From positions 1 to 56,049 of the forward strand of contig NZ_FRCZ01000012.1 in assembly GCF_900143085.1 (NCBI RefSeq): 56,049 bases of DNA. Direction: 5' to 3'. Source of the DNA: Gracilibacillus kekensis. Its GTDB lineage: Bacteria; Bacillota; Bacilli; Bacillales; Amphibacillaceae. The translations under genes and the position numbers were made by a program. The notes beneath the pieces are model-generated. The model saw nothing but the letters and a program-made list of their open reading frames with translations, had not been told where the DNA came from and searched no databases. This document shows positions 39,694 through 51,363 of this stretch, one piece after another (position 1 is the first letter of the stretch; each line of letters starts with the position of its first letter).

Positions 39694-39725
39694 CAATAAA
39701 AAAGCAGTAAACATGGTTTACTGCT
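39694..39725 (-). terminator. veg terminator overlapping the stop codon
   Basis: AGCAGTAAAC (39703-39712) / GTTTACTGCT (39716-39725), followed by TTTTTT on the minus strand; the veg stop codon lies in the stem. Confidence 0.92.
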
Positions 39726-39981
39726 CCCCTGCTACTGCTTCTAATTCTTCCGAAAAACTTAGTTCAACTGTTTCCGTGAGAATATCTGCATAACTGTATG
39801 ACACACGCTCAAATGCATTCTCATCTTGATCAAGTTCAACAATGAATACGGAAGGATATGTTTCTGATAAAGTTCCGTAACGCTCAATGGTTTTCTTTCG
39901 ACCACCATTCGCTTTAATTCGTAGACGTCTGCCGACATTTCCATCTAAACCTTGTTTGATTTCAACCAATGTTTTAGCCAA
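39718..39981 (-). CDS. veg: Veg protein
   Basis: Highly expressed small protein of low-GC Gram-positives, linked in B. subtilis to biofilm gene control through SinR. The family pattern is [43 protein letters not shown]. The start is TTG 39981 (MAKTLVEI) with GAGGTGGAG; the upstream GTG lies in the ribosome site. Two strong promoters precede it. yabG, which lies between ksgA and veg in B. subtilis, is missing. Confidence 0.93.
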   Translation of the reverse strand: MAKTLVEIKQGLDGNVGRRLRIKANGGRKKTIERYGTLSETYPSVFIVELDQDENAFERVSYSYADILTETVELSFSEELEAVAGEQ

Positions 39982-40004
39982 TACACTCCACCTCACTAAA
40001 TATT

Positions 40005-40033
40005 AGTATACCACATTCTTGTCCAACCGTCAA
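40005..40033 (-). promoter_or_regulatory. veg promoter, proximal
   Basis: On the minus strand TTGACG (40028-40033), 17 bp and TATACT (40005-40010), with TG one base before the -10 (extended -10). It lies about 20 bp before the ribosome site. Confidence 0.85.
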
Positions 40034-40046
40034 TCAAAAATATTCT

Positions 40047-40076
40047 ATTATATCAATATTAATTGAGAGCTGTCAA
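40047..40076 (-). promoter_or_regulatory. veg promoter, distal
   Basis: On the minus strand TTGACA (40071-40076), 18 bp and TATAAT (40047-40052). Both boxes are perfect; it is about 42 bp upstream of the proximal promoter. Confidence 0.82.
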
Positions 40077-40191
40077 TAAAAAAATTTGGAATTCTTGTAT
40101 ATAGCTTACCTTAATTTATAAAATTTATGTATAATATTTAGGAATAGTCTGGTTTTAATCCAATTTAAAGAAATCACAAAATGAAAATTTT

Positions 40192-41645
<1,454 letters not shown>

Positions 41646-41740
41646 AAAAGGCTCCTCCATTCTTTTTGCCATAGCTTTGTTTATTTTAACATTTACGCCC
41701 CTACATTTCACTTAGAAAACGTACAAAGCTGACAAAAGAA

Positions 41741-41940
41741 AAGCGCAGAGCGCCCGCTTAGAAACGTAGCGACTTCAGAATCAACTGAGATAAAGGAATC
41801 ACTGAGAAAAGCGAGCCGATGATGACTTTCACCTAAAGGCATAAGGGCGACTAAGCCTCCTGGTTTCACCAATCGGCAAGTCTTCTTTATTGTAGGGCGA
41901 TTTCGTGAAGTCGCCTAATTTCTGGCGCTCGGAGCTAGAC
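41741..41940. repeat. R2 repeat, intact copy
   Basis: About 200 bp from AAGCGCAGAGCGCC to GGCGCTCGGAGCTAGAC. The outer ends pair (GAGCGCC/GGCGCTC). Inside are CCGAT...ATCGG and a hairpin GGCGATTTC-gt-GAAGTCGCC. A second copy at 55574 is about as long plus an insert, and a decayed copy lies at 36581. Repeats ending GGCGCTCGGAGCTAGAC are, from memory, common between genes of Bacillaceae. It fills the rnmV-yabE gap. Confidence 0.82.
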
Positions 41941-41973
41941 ATGACGCCGCTTATATACTTTCTTTGACAAAAC

Positions 41974-42004
41974 AAAAAAGCTTACCTCGTTGAAAGGTAA
42001 GCTT
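41974..42004 (-). terminator. yabE terminator
   Basis: On the minus strand AAGCTTACC / GGTAAGCTT, followed by TTTTTTG, a few bases after the yabE stop. Confidence 0.92.
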
Positions 42005-42010
42005 CTATAA

Positions 42011-43261
42011 TTATTCAATAATCTTTACTTGAACTGTTTTCATCCCATAACTTGCTGCTTTTTGCCTTGTAGGCATATGAAGGTCAATTTTATTGCCTTT
42101 AATATTACCACCTGTATCACGTGCAATAGCATATCCGTATCCTTCCACCCACACCTTTGTTCCTAACGGTATGACACTAGGATCTACTGCTACTACACCG
42201 TTTGGATTTGCCTTCAGATTGTAACCGGTTGCTGTCAATCCTCTACCATCACATGTGGCACAATCCCAGTTATAAGCTGTTGCTTTCATGTAAAGTGTTT
42301 TGCCTTCAGTTTCATTCCCACCACTACGTGAAACTACTTCTGAACTACTCGATGTATTTGATGAACTATTCGATTTCGTATTTGGTTTAGTTGGTTGTGG
42401 TTGATTTTCCTTTGTACCTATAGCTACTATCTTTTCTTTACTTTCCTTTTTCACTTCTTCTTTAACTAGCTCTCTTGATACTTCTTCACCATTTTCTAAG
42501 ACAACTTCGTAGTGTTTTTCAATAAGACCTGGCTCACCTGAGGAAACGACTTCTTCTTTCCCTTTGTCAAGAGAATCATCATTTCGTTTCACTACAGGAA
42601 AATCCTGTTCCTCTTCAACTACGTCTGTAATTTTTTCTATTCTGGTGATATTTATATCAGCATTTTCACTTAATAAGGTAGTAGTTTTAGGTTCAACCTT
42701 ATCAAGTTCATTCATTTTGATATTGTGCTCATTTAACAAATCTTCGACAGATCCACCTGTTGTCCAAACTTGCTTTTTCTCACCAGCATCATTAATCGTT
42801 ACTTTAAATGCTTTTTCGATACCAATTTGAAGATTTTCGTCCACCTTAGTATCTAATGCTACCGAAACTTGATCGTTGTCGGTTAATTCAATCCCTTGAT
42901 CTTCTAAAAAAGCTTCTACAGTATTTGTTGTTGTATAATATGTTTCTTCTTCACCATCTATGCTGACAATGATTTGATTTGCAATTGTATGTTCAATTTC
43001 CATATCTGATGTAACGAGATCATCTAGACGATGTGAAAGATCATCATGTTCCCCCACACTAATTTCTAGTTCATTTAGTACATCTTCAACAGTCTTAGCA
43101 TGTGTGCGAACTGTTGTTATTTCGTCGTCCTGAGCATATGTAACTTCTGCTTTTGATAATTCATAAAAAGAGAAACTGATAAATCCGATAAATGCTAATA
43201 ATGTCAAAGCATAAATGAAGTCTTTATTACTCAAAAGGCGACTAAATTTGAGACGTTTCAT
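42011..43261 (-). CDS. yabE: cell-wall-associated resuscitation-promoting-factor-like protein YabE
   Basis: Exported autolysin-like protein. It has a membrane anchor/signal segment (about residues 15-35), three ~50-residue DUF348 repeats (about 50-215), a G5 domain (FPVVKRNDDSLDKGKEEVVSSGEPG), a Ser/Asn/Thr-rich linker, and a C-terminal 3D domain (ATAYN, GVVAVDPSVIPLGTKVWVEGYGYAIARDTGG) with the three Asp. Start ATG 43261 has AAGGAGGGG. A perfect promoter precedes it. In B. subtilis yabE has an antisense RNA; I saw no decisive sign of one here. Confidence 0.93.
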   Translation of the reverse strand: MKRLKFSRLLSNKDFIYALTLLAFIGFISFSFYELSKAEVTYAQDDEITTVRTHAKTVEDVLNELEISVGEHDDLSHRLDDLVTSDMEIEHTIANQIIVSIDGEEETYYTTTNTVEAFLEDQGIELTDNDQVSVALDTKVDENLQIGIEKAFKVTINDAGEKKQVWTTGGSVEDLLNEHNIKMNELDKVEPKTTTLLSENADINITRIEKITDVVEEEQDFPVVKRNDDSLDKGKEEVVSSGEPGLIEKHYEVVLENGEEVSRELVKEEVKKESKEKIVAIGTKENQPQPTKPNTKSNSSSNTSSSSEVVSRSGGNETEGKTLYMKATAYNWDCATCDGRGLTATGYNLKANPNGVVAVDPSVIPLGTKVWVEGYGYAIARDTGGNIKGNKIDLHMPTRQKAASYGMKTVQVKIIE

Positions 43262-43291
43262 GAACTTCCCCTCCTTTTTACTCGCCGTTGT

Positions 43292-43320
43292 ATTATATAA
43301 AGATCCTTTTCTTGTGTCAA
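43292..43320 (-). promoter_or_regulatory. yabE promoter
   Basis: On the minus strand TTGACA (43315-43320), exactly 17 bp and TATAAT (43292-43297): a consensus sigma-A promoter about 30 bp before the start codon. Confidence 0.9.
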
Positions 43321-43334
43321 ACTTCAAATTATAA

Positions 43335-43384
43335 ATAAAAAAGCGAGAGAATCCTTTGAGTTCAAGAGTTCTCCCGCTTTTTAT
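43335..43384 (-). terminator. tatD terminator
   Basis: On the minus strand AAAAAGCGGGAGAACTC pairs with GATTCTCTCGCTTTTTT, then ATT; it separates tatD from yabE. It also has T-runs in the plus direction. Confidence 0.85.
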
Positions 43385-43444
43385 TGATGAATATTTCAAA
43401 TAGATTACAATACAGTAACATTTGATTATAAGCTGTGTTTAGCG

Positions 43445-44212
43445 CTATTTAATCCCAAAAAATCTTTTGGCATTTTCTGTTGTTTTTGTACTGATTTCTT
43501 CATAACTTTGCTCTCGTAGTTCCGCAATTTTTTCCGCAACCAATTTTACATAAGCTGGTTCATTTCTTTTGCCTCGATTAGGATGAGGTGCTAAAAAGGG
43601 ACAGTCTGTCTCAATAAGTAAACGATCATCTGGTACATATTTAGCTACTTCTTTTGGTAATGTTGCATTTTTAAAGGTTACAGGACCTCCAAGTGATATA
43701 TAAAAGTTCATCGCTAAACATGCATCAACGTAATCGACAGAGTCATTGTAACAATGCATAATGCCTCCGACTTCTTCTGCTTTTTCCTCCTGTAATACTT
43801 GTATAATATCTTCTGTTGCTTCCCGATTATGAATAATAATTGGGAGATTTACTTTTTTAGCTAATTGAATTTGCTTACGAAATACTTCTATTTGAATATT
43901 CTTTGGTGACTTGTCCCAATGATAATCAAGTCCCATTTCACCTAATGCGACTACTTTTGGATGCGAAGAAAGCTTCTCTAACCATTCTAGTTCTTTATCC
44001 GTCATATCAATAGCATCTACTGGATGCCAGCCAACAGCTGCATACATATAGTCATATTTTTCTGCCATTTCGATTGCTTTAGGTATTGTTTCATGATCAA
44101 ACCCTACAATCACCATTTTTTCGACACCAGCATCTTTTGCTCTTTGTAACACTTCTTCCCGATCATCATCAAAATGAGAAACGTTTAAATGTACATGTGT
44201 ATCAAATAACAT
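43445..44212 (-). CDS. tatD: TatD-family metal-dependent deoxyribonuclease (YabD)
   Basis: TIM-barrel hydrolase with 3'-5' exonuclease activity in characterised homologues. Metal ligands are seen in DTHVHLN (residues 4-10), GEMGLDYHWD, IIHNREA, HCYND and ETDCPFLAP. The length of 255 is standard. AGGAGG precedes the ATG. It follows metS, as in B. subtilis. Confidence 0.95.
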   Translation of the reverse strand: MLFDTHVHLNVSHFDDDREEVLQRAKDAGVEKMVIVGFDHETIPKAIEMAEKYDYMYAAVGWHPVDAIDMTDKELEWLEKLSSHPKVVALGEMGLDYHWDKSPKNIQIEVFRKQIQLAKKVNLPIIIHNREATEDIIQVLQEEKAEEVGGIMHCYNDSVDYVDACLAMNFYISLGGPVTFKNATLPKEVAKYVPDDRLLIETDCPFLAPHPNRGKRNEPAYVKLVAEKIAELREQSYEEISTKTTENAKRFFGIK

Positions 44213-44231
44213 AATTATCCTCCTAATACGG

Positions 44232-44264
44232 AAACGCTTATCACGGGTTAGATGATAAGCGTTT
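44232..44264. repeat. hairpin between metS and tatD without T-tract
   Basis: AAACGCTTATCA / TGATAAGCGTTT is a perfect 12-bp stem with a 9-base loop, 10 bp after metS. The minus strand continues CCGTATTAGGAGG into the tatD ribosome site, so it is not a standard terminator. It may be an RNA processing or stability element between two co-transcribed genes. Confidence 0.7.
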
Positions 44265-44273
44265 TCTGCTTTG

Positions 44274-46361
<2,088 letters not shown>

Positions 46362-46541
46362 CTAAACTGATACTCGAATCTTGATTTTGAGGTATTACCA
46401 ACGAGCTACGTCCTGATTATACATTTTCGCCTAAATTTCTACCACTTAAAACACTACATAGACCAAAAAAACATAATATCAAAAAGTCCTGTTTTTTTTC
46501 AATTTTTTTATAAATGTTTGAAAAAAATAGATATTTCTTGT

Positions 46542-46570
46542 TTGACATTAATGGCAACTAATGGTATTAT
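46542..46570 (+). promoter_or_regulatory. abrB promoter
   Basis: TTGACA (46542-46547), 17 bp, TATTAT (46565-46570) on the plus strand, about 55 bp before the abrB start. Confidence 0.88.
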
Positions 46571-46580
46571 AACGCTATAG

Positions 46581-46599
46581 TTGTCGAATATTGCCGAAT
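46581..46599 (+). promoter_or_regulatory. tandem Spo0A boxes in the abrB leader
   Basis: TGTCGAA (46582-46588) and TGCCGAA (46592-46598) both fit the 0A box TGNCGAA and are spaced one helical turn apart, just downstream of the expected transcription start. This is the arrangement known at B. subtilis abrB, where phosphorylated Spo0A represses transcription. Confidence 0.85.
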
Positions 46600-46625
46600 T
46601 TATTTATCAAAGGGGAGAATAAATA

Positions 46626-46904
46626 ATGAAATCAACAGGTATTGTAAGAAAGGTAGACGAGCTAGGTCGAGTTGTAATTCCGATCGAACTTCGTCGTACA
46701 CTAGGAATTAACGAAAAAGACGCACTTGAAATTTATGTTGATGATGAGCGTATCATCTTACAAAAATATAAGCCAAACATGACATGTCACGTTACTGGTG
46801 ATATCTCTGACGATAACTTTACGTTAGCAGATGGCAAATTAGTACTTAGCCCAGAAGGCGCGCAAGCACTAATTGATGAGATTCAACAAAAAATGAATAA
46901 ATAA
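46626..46904 (+). CDS. abrB: transition-state regulator AbrB
   Basis: DNA-binding repressor of post-exponential genes. The N-terminal swapped-hairpin domain (MKSTGIVRKVDELGRVVIPIELRRTLGI..DALEIYVDDERIILQKY) and the C-terminal AbrB oligomerisation tail are complete at 92 residues. GGGGAG precedes the ATG. It is the only protein gene on the plus strand, divergent from metS and convergent with rsmI. Confidence 0.97.
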   Translation: MKSTGIVRKVDELGRVVIPIELRRTLGINEKDALEIYVDDERIILQKYKPNMTCHVTGDISDDNFTLADGKLVLSPEGAQALIDEIQQKMNK

Positions 46905-46905
46905 T

Positions 46906-46938
46906 AAAAAAACGCGATCCAATGATCGCGTTTTTTAT
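46906..46938 (+). terminator. abrB / rsmI bidirectional terminator
   Basis: AAAAACGCGATC-caat-GATCGCGTTTTTT with T-runs on both strands lies between the convergent 3' ends of abrB and rsmI. Confidence 0.94.
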
Positions 46939-46941
46939 TAT

Positions 46942-47808
46942 TTATTCGACATGATAGGCGCTATAGACTTCTCGTTTTGACAAATTCCTTTTTTGAGCTA
47001 CTTGTTTAATAGCCTCTTTGCTTGAATTACTTTCTAAGTCCATGACTTTTTCTACATGTTCTTTTAGTGTAAGGTTTGTCCACCACTGGGATGTATTCTC
47101 TTCTTTTATCCCTTCCACAACAATACAACACTCACCTTTTATTGGATGGTCGCTTAACCAATCGGCAACCTCTTGAAGGTTACCTCTTATGTATTCTTCA
47201 TACCGTTTCGTTATTTCTCTAGCAATAGAAACTTTCCTGTCACCAAGTTGTTCTGCTAAATACTCAATCGTTTCTTTAATCCGGTGTGGTGATTCATATA
47301 AGATCACTGTAGTATCAATAGACTTTAGTATGTTTATTGCATGATCCCGATCTTTTTTCTTTCGGGGTAGAAAACCATAGAAATAAAAATGGTCTGTTGG
47401 TAATCCCGAAGCAACCAGGGCTGACAATGCAGCGTTTGCTCCTGGTAATACCACCACCGTTAAATCTGCAGAGATGGCAGCATTAATCACTTCATAACCT
47501 GGATCAGAAATACCGGGCATGCCTGCATCACTAACCAAGGCTAGCATTTGGCCTTCTTTTAACATTTCTATTATTTGATCCTGTCTCATCATTTTATTGT
47601 GTTCATGATAGCTGATCATTTTTTTCTTTAACTCAAAATGTTGAAGAAGCTTCCCGGTGTTTCTTGTATCTTCAGCTAATACTGCATCCGCTTCCTCTAA
47701 TACCTTTAATGCACGAAGAGTGATATCCTCCAAATTACCGATTGGTGTCGGCACAACATACAGCATCCCTTTATCTTGTTCATTCTGGTAGCTTTTTTGT
47801 ATTTTCAT
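46942..47808 (-). CDS. rsmI: 16S rRNA (cytidine1402-2'-O)-methyltransferase
   Basis: Methylates C1402 of 16S rRNA. It has the tetrapyrrole-methylase fold with VVPTPIGNLEDITLRAL, AEDTRNT, LVSDAGMPGISDPG and PGANAALSALVASGLP. The ATG at 47808 (MKIQKS) is preferred because AAGGG is too near the ATG at 47817; both are in frame. It overlaps the end of yazA by 29 bases, so the trmN6-like/yazA/rsmI genes form a coupled operon. Confidence 0.95.
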   Translation of the reverse strand: MKIQKSYQNEQDKGMLYVVPTPIGNLEDITLRALKVLEEADAVLAEDTRNTGKLLQHFELKKKMISYHEHNKMMRQDQIIEMLKEGQMLALVSDAGMPGISDPGYEVINAAISADLTVVVLPGANAALSALVASGLPTDHFYFYGFLPRKKKDRDHAINILKSIDTTVILYESPHRIKETIEYLAEQLGDRKVSIAREITKRYEEYIRGNLQEVADWLSDHPIKGECCIVVEGIKEENTSQWWTNLTLKEHVEKVMDLESNSSKEAIKQVAQKRNLSKREVYSAYHVE

Positions 47809-48085
47809 CTGCGCCATACCCTTCTGTTTGCTTTTTCTTGATAAAAAGCATTTTTTTTGCTCTCGGAAGCTTCTTGATTTTTGCTTCTAATTTTAATGCT
47901 TCTGATTTTGTCTCACACCGTTGGTAACATTGTAATTGGAAAGGAGCTCTTCCTCTTGTATATTTAGCACCTTTTCCTTGTTCATGCATGTTTAATCTTC
48001 TTTTTATATTAGTGGTATAACCTGTGTATAATGTTTCATCTTTACATTTCAGTATGTAGACATAATGATTAATTTTTTCTACCAT
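47780..48085 (-). CDS. yazA: GIY-YIG domain endonuclease-like protein YazA
   Basis: A small single-domain protein. HYVYILKCKDETLYTGYTTNIKRRLNMHEQGKGAKYTRGRAP is the UvrC/GIY-YIG pattern (Y-V-Y ... L-Y-T-G-Y-T). The catalytic-type Arg and Glu (SEALKLEAKIKKL) are present. No defined cellular role. It overlaps genes on both sides, as in B. subtilis. Confidence 0.92.
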   Translation of the reverse strand: MVEKINHYVYILKCKDETLYTGYTTNIKRRLNMHEQGKGAKYTRGRAPFQLQCYQRCETKSEALKLEAKIKKLPRAKKMLFIKKKQTEGYGADENTKKLPE

Positions 48086-48815
48086 ATAATATGCCCTCTA
48101 ACTCTTTCGTATAATTTCCTTTTTGGTCAAATGTATATAAAGGTGATAAAAACTTCAAATCTGGACTCCCATCCCGAATACCTTCTATTAATAATATATT
48201 CGCTTCTTTACCTTCCTTTGGATAGACAAATTGAATTCTTTTTGGTTCTATTTTATATTGTCGGAATAAGCTGACAATATCTACAAACCGAGAAGGACGA
48301 TGGACCATCGCTACTTTTCCTCCGGACTTAACTAGCTTACTGCAGGACTGTATCACTTCTTCTAGTGTACAATAAATTTCATGTCGTGCGATCGTTAAAT
48401 AATCATTAGCATTTTGATGTTTCTTATTATCGGTTTTAAAGTAAGGCGGGTTCACCGTGACTAAATCAAATTTATCGTTTTTAAAATAAGATGGCATTTC
48501 CTTTAGATCCCCGTGTATCATCTTAATTTGTTCCGCTACATCATTTAATTTTATGCTTCGACATGCCATATCATATAACCTTGCTTGTAACTCTACTCCT
48601 GTTATCGGAACAGCGGATCGCTGGGATAATAATAAGGGAATAACTCCATTACCAGAACACAAATCTAAAATCTTCCCTCTTGTTTTAGGAGCGGAAGCAA
48701 AGTCGGCTAATAATACTGCATCAATTGAAAAGGAAAATACAGTTGGGCTTTGGATGATTTGCATCGTTTGGTCTGCCAACAAATCATCGATTCTTTCATC
48801 TTTTTTTAACATCAT
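48069..48815 (-). CDS. yabB: tRNA1(Val) (adenine37-N6)-methyltransferase-like protein YabB
   Basis: Class I SAM-dependent methyltransferase of the TrmN6 family. SAM motif ILDLCSGNGVIPLLLS (about residues 49-64) and catalytic NPPYF near residue 125. The substrate is assigned only by similarity to the family. GAAGGAG precedes the ATG. It is first in the operon with yazA and rsmI. Confidence 0.88.
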   Translation of the reverse strand: MMLKKDERIDDLLADQTMQIIQSPTVFSFSIDAVLLADFASAPKTRGKILDLCSGNGVIPLLLSQRSAVPITGVELQARLYDMACRSIKLNDVAEQIKMIHGDLKEMPSYFKNDKFDLVTVNPPYFKTDNKKHQNANDYLTIARHEIYCTLEEVIQSCSKLVKSGGKVAMVHRPSRFVDIVSLFRQYKIEPKRIQFVYPKEGKEANILLIEGIRDGSPDLKFLSPLYTFDQKGNYTKELEGILYGRKN

Positions 48816-48892
48816 GATTTTACTCCTTCATTACACATTCATTTCTCATCAAATAAGACCCAAGCAACATCATATCACCCTTAATAGAGACA

Positions 48893-49018
48893 CAAACTGC
48901 GCAATTGCGTAACAGCCGCTACGGCTTGCCCACGGAAAGGGAAGTGGGCAGCCGGAGCGGATAACAAATAGATAATCATTTCAAAATTTTCACTTCTCTT
49001 ATTTCGTAGTTTAGGTTT
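48893..49018. mobile_element. R1 repeat, locus 6: internally deleted derivative
   Basis: It keeps the left terminus (GACACAAACTGCG), a short residual arm AGCCGCTACGGCTTGCCCAC / GTGGGCAGCCGGAGCGG, and the right terminus (TTTCGTAGTTTAGG), but lacks the spacer and arm cores. At ~126 bp it is a compact version of the 440-bp locus 5, as expected for internal deletion. It lies between yabB and the yabA terminator. Confidence 0.6.
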
Positions 49019-49047
49019 ATTGTAAAGATTTAATAACTTACTTTCTA

Positions 49048-49083
49048 GAGAAAAGGCTGACACTTGGTTTGCGTCAGCCTTTA
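49048..49083 (-). terminator. terminator of the holB-ricT-yabA run
   Basis: On the minus strand AAGGCTGACGCAA and TGTCAGCCTT form a stem followed by TTCTCT, right after the yabA stop. Confidence 0.87.
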
Positions 49084-49089
49084 GTTTTT

Positions 49090-49431
49090 CTATTTTGTTT
49101 TGTTCAGGAAGAGCAGACAGAATAAACAGTCGCCTTCTTGTCTTGGACTTCCAAAATGGACATTACAAATATGAAATCCTTCTTCATAAAGTCTTGCTAA
49201 GTTGTCATAACCTTCCCCTAATGCAGGGTCATCTTCATCGTGCTGATGACCTTCTTGACCTTCTGTTTCATTATCCAATCGTTGTCTGAGGTGATGATTT
49301 TCCATTTCTATTCGATGATTTTCTTCTAGCATTTCACCTAACTGTTGTTTCAAATCACCTAATTGCTGATATAATTGGCCGATTTGTTCTTCCATATCAG
49401 AAACTTGTTCAAATAGTTCTTTTTTCTTCAC
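49090..49431 (-). CDS. yabA: replication initiation control protein YabA
   Basis: Negative regulator that links DnaA and DnaN to limit initiation. There is an N-terminal leucine-rich coiled coil (residues 4-52, tetramerisation), an acidic hinge (about 55-70) and a C-terminal zinc domain with [10 protein letters not shown]...DCLFC (His87, Cys89, Cys102, Cys105). The start is GTG with GGGGTG eight bases upstream. It directly follows ricT and holB, as in B. subtilis. Confidence 0.94.
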   Translation of the reverse strand: MKKKELFEQVSDMEEQIGQLYQQLGDLKQQLGEMLEENHRIEMENHHLRQRLDNETEGQEGHQHDEDDPALGEGYDNLARLYEEGFHICNVHFGSPRQEGDCLFCLLFLNKTK

Positions 49432-49446
49432 GTCACCTACACCCCA

Positions 49447-50274
49447 TTATTCTGTGGCCTGGGTTTTAATAACTCCTTCATCAATCAACTCATCTAACGT
49501 ATATTCAATCATTCGTTCCTTTTCAGGAATCTCTACTTGAATGAGACGTTCTAAGATATTGAGGCCAACTACCTTACCATGACCATAACTAGTAGTTATT
49601 TTCTCACCAAGGTCTGGCAATTCCCTTTTAGCTGTTTCATAATCATCATTCTCATATTTTAAACAACACATTAGACGACCACATAAACCAGATATTTTAG
49701 AAGGATTTAATGATAAGTTTTGATCCTTTGCCATCTTAATCGAAACTGGTTCAAAATCTCCGAGGAAAGTGGAGCAACAAAGCATTCGACCACAAGGACC
49801 GATGCCTCCTAATAATTTAGCCTCATCCCTTACACCAATTTGACGCAACTCAATCCGAGTTTTAAATACAGATGCAAGATCTTTTACTAAATTACGAAAA
49901 TCAACTCTACCATCTGCCGTAAAATAGAAAATTACTTTATTTCGGTCAAATGTGTACTCAACATCAACTAAATTCATATCGAGTTGATGTTCTTTAATTT
50001 TCGCCTGACACGTTTGATAAGCTTCTTCGGCAATTTCTTTATTTTCCACTACGATAAGCTTATCTTTATCATTTGCAATGCGAATGACTTTTTTCAATGG
50101 AAGAACGACATCTTCATCATCTACGTGTTTATTGGCAACAACCACCTTGCCAAACTCTACCCCTCTTACTGTTTCCACAATGACATAATCATCTTTATCG
50201 ATTTTTAAGTCACTTGGATCAAAATAATATATTTTACCCGCTTTCTTGAAACGGACACCAATTACTTCTATCAC
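49447..50274 (-). CDS. ricT: RicT (YaaT), PSP1-domain RNA maturation factor
   Basis: Part of the RicA-RicF-RicT complex that helps RNase Y and the phosphorelay in B. subtilis. The PSP1 domain covers about residues 60-150. Six cysteines in GPCGRMLCC (161,166,167) and GLCGRLMCC (198,203,204) match the iron-sulfur ligands of the family. The start is GTG 50274, next to AGAGGTG. It lies 6 bp after holB. Confidence 0.95.
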   Translation of the reverse strand: MIEVIGVRFKKAGKIYYFDPSDLKIDKDDYVIVETVRGVEFGKVVVANKHVDDEDVVLPLKKVIRIANDKDKLIVVENKEIAEEAYQTCQAKIKEHQLDMNLVDVEYTFDRNKVIFYFTADGRVDFRNLVKDLASVFKTRIELRQIGVRDEAKLLGGIGPCGRMLCCSTFLGDFEPVSIKMAKDQNLSLNPSKISGLCGRLMCCLKYENDDYETAKRELPDLGEKITTSYGHGKVVGLNILERLIQVEIPEKERMIEYTLDELIDEGVIKTQATE

Positions 50275-50280
50275 AAAAAT

Positions 50281-51270
50281 TCACCTCTGTATTTGAAGTG
50301 TTAGTTGCTCCAATACTAATTGTGGGTGCACATTCTGTTCTAACTTTCGTTTTGCTTCCATAATAAATTGCAAGCATTCTGTAGCATGGCCTAATGACCA
50401 AAACATGCTTGCTGCTTCTAATTTATCTTGGTGATTAGCAAAAACGATGGCAGAGGTTTCTTCAAGATGACAATGAACCACATCTCGAAACCATATTAAT
50501 AATAAATCTAGTCCCTCTTGCAATTGCGAACGTTCTTTAAAATGTGGCATCCACTGAGTATGCACAAATATTGGAACTTCACCTCGATTATGTTGAAGCA
50601 TTTCAATTAATTGTACCACTAATTTTCGTGCCTGTGCAAACCAAGTATCCTTACTCTTTTCGATTGCCTCTGATACATTATTGGTAATGGCAGTCATCAA
50701 TCGAGCATTTGCCTCCGTTAATCCTTCTGATTGAAGGCTTTTTTCTAGTTGTAATGGGTTCAGAGGTTTAAAAGCAATCATTTGACACCTTGATCGAATC
50801 GTGGAAAGAATCGCATGACTGTTTTCGGTTAATAAAATTGCAGTCGTTTGCTGGCTTGGTTCTTCTAAAAATTTTAAAAGACGGTTGGAAGCATTATCTG
50901 TCATTTTTTCAGCTTGTGAGATAATATATACCTTTTTGTTAGATTCTAACCCTGTATAAGTAAATTCCTTTTGTAAATGTAATATTTGTTCTTTCTTTAT
51001 ACTTGCACCATCTGGGATGATCTTATGTAAATCAGGATGATTGCCACTTTTAATGCGTCGACAATCACTACATTCGTGGCAAGGATCCAACGTTGTTCTC
51101 TTTTTACAAAAAATACTCATCGCTAATAATTGAGCTAACTCAAATTTTCCTGTGCCTTTATCACCATGAAATAGATAGGCATGAGATATTCTCGATTTAT
51201 TAATACTATTCATCACCATTTTACTCACGATAGGTTGTTTTTCCAACATATCTTCCCACACTAAATCCAT
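50281..51270 (-). CDS. holB: DNA polymerase III delta' subunit
   Basis: Clamp loader subunit. Walker A-like GDKGTGKFELAQLLA (about residues 36-50) is followed by the zinc cluster CHECSDCRRIKSGNHPD and the SRC motif TIRSRCQMIAF. The ribosome site AAGTAGG is weak. It lies between a terminator (after yaaR) and ricT, and probably has its own promoter. Confidence 0.95.
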   Translation of the reverse strand: MDLVWEDMLEKQPIVSKMVMNSINKSRISHAYLFHGDKGTGKFELAQLLAMSIFCKKRTTLDPCHECSDCRRIKSGNHPDLHKIIPDGASIKKEQILHLQKEFTYTGLESNKKVYIISQAEKMTDNASNRLLKFLEEPSQQTTAILLTENSHAILSTIRSRCQMIAFKPLNPLQLEKSLQSEGLTEANARLMTAITNNVSEAIEKSKDTWFAQARKLVVQLIEMLQHNRGEVPIFVHTQWMPHFKERSQLQEGLDLLLIWFRDVVHCHLEETSAIVFANHQDKLEAASMFWSLGHATECLQFIMEAKRKLEQNVHPQLVLEQLTLQIQR

Positions 51271-51307
51271 TTAATTGCCTACTTTCTAAAATATGCTTTG
51301 CTAATTT

Positions 51308-51354
51308 GTAAAAATAAGAGGATGGATTAGTTACCATCTCTAATCTATCCTCTT
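51308..51354 (-). terminator. terminator of the yaaO-tmk-darA-yaaR run
   Basis: On the minus strand AAGAGGATAGATTAG pairs with CTAATCCATCCTCTT, then ATTTTTAC; it follows the yaaR stop. Confidence 0.85.
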
Positions 51355-51363
51355 CATGCAGTG

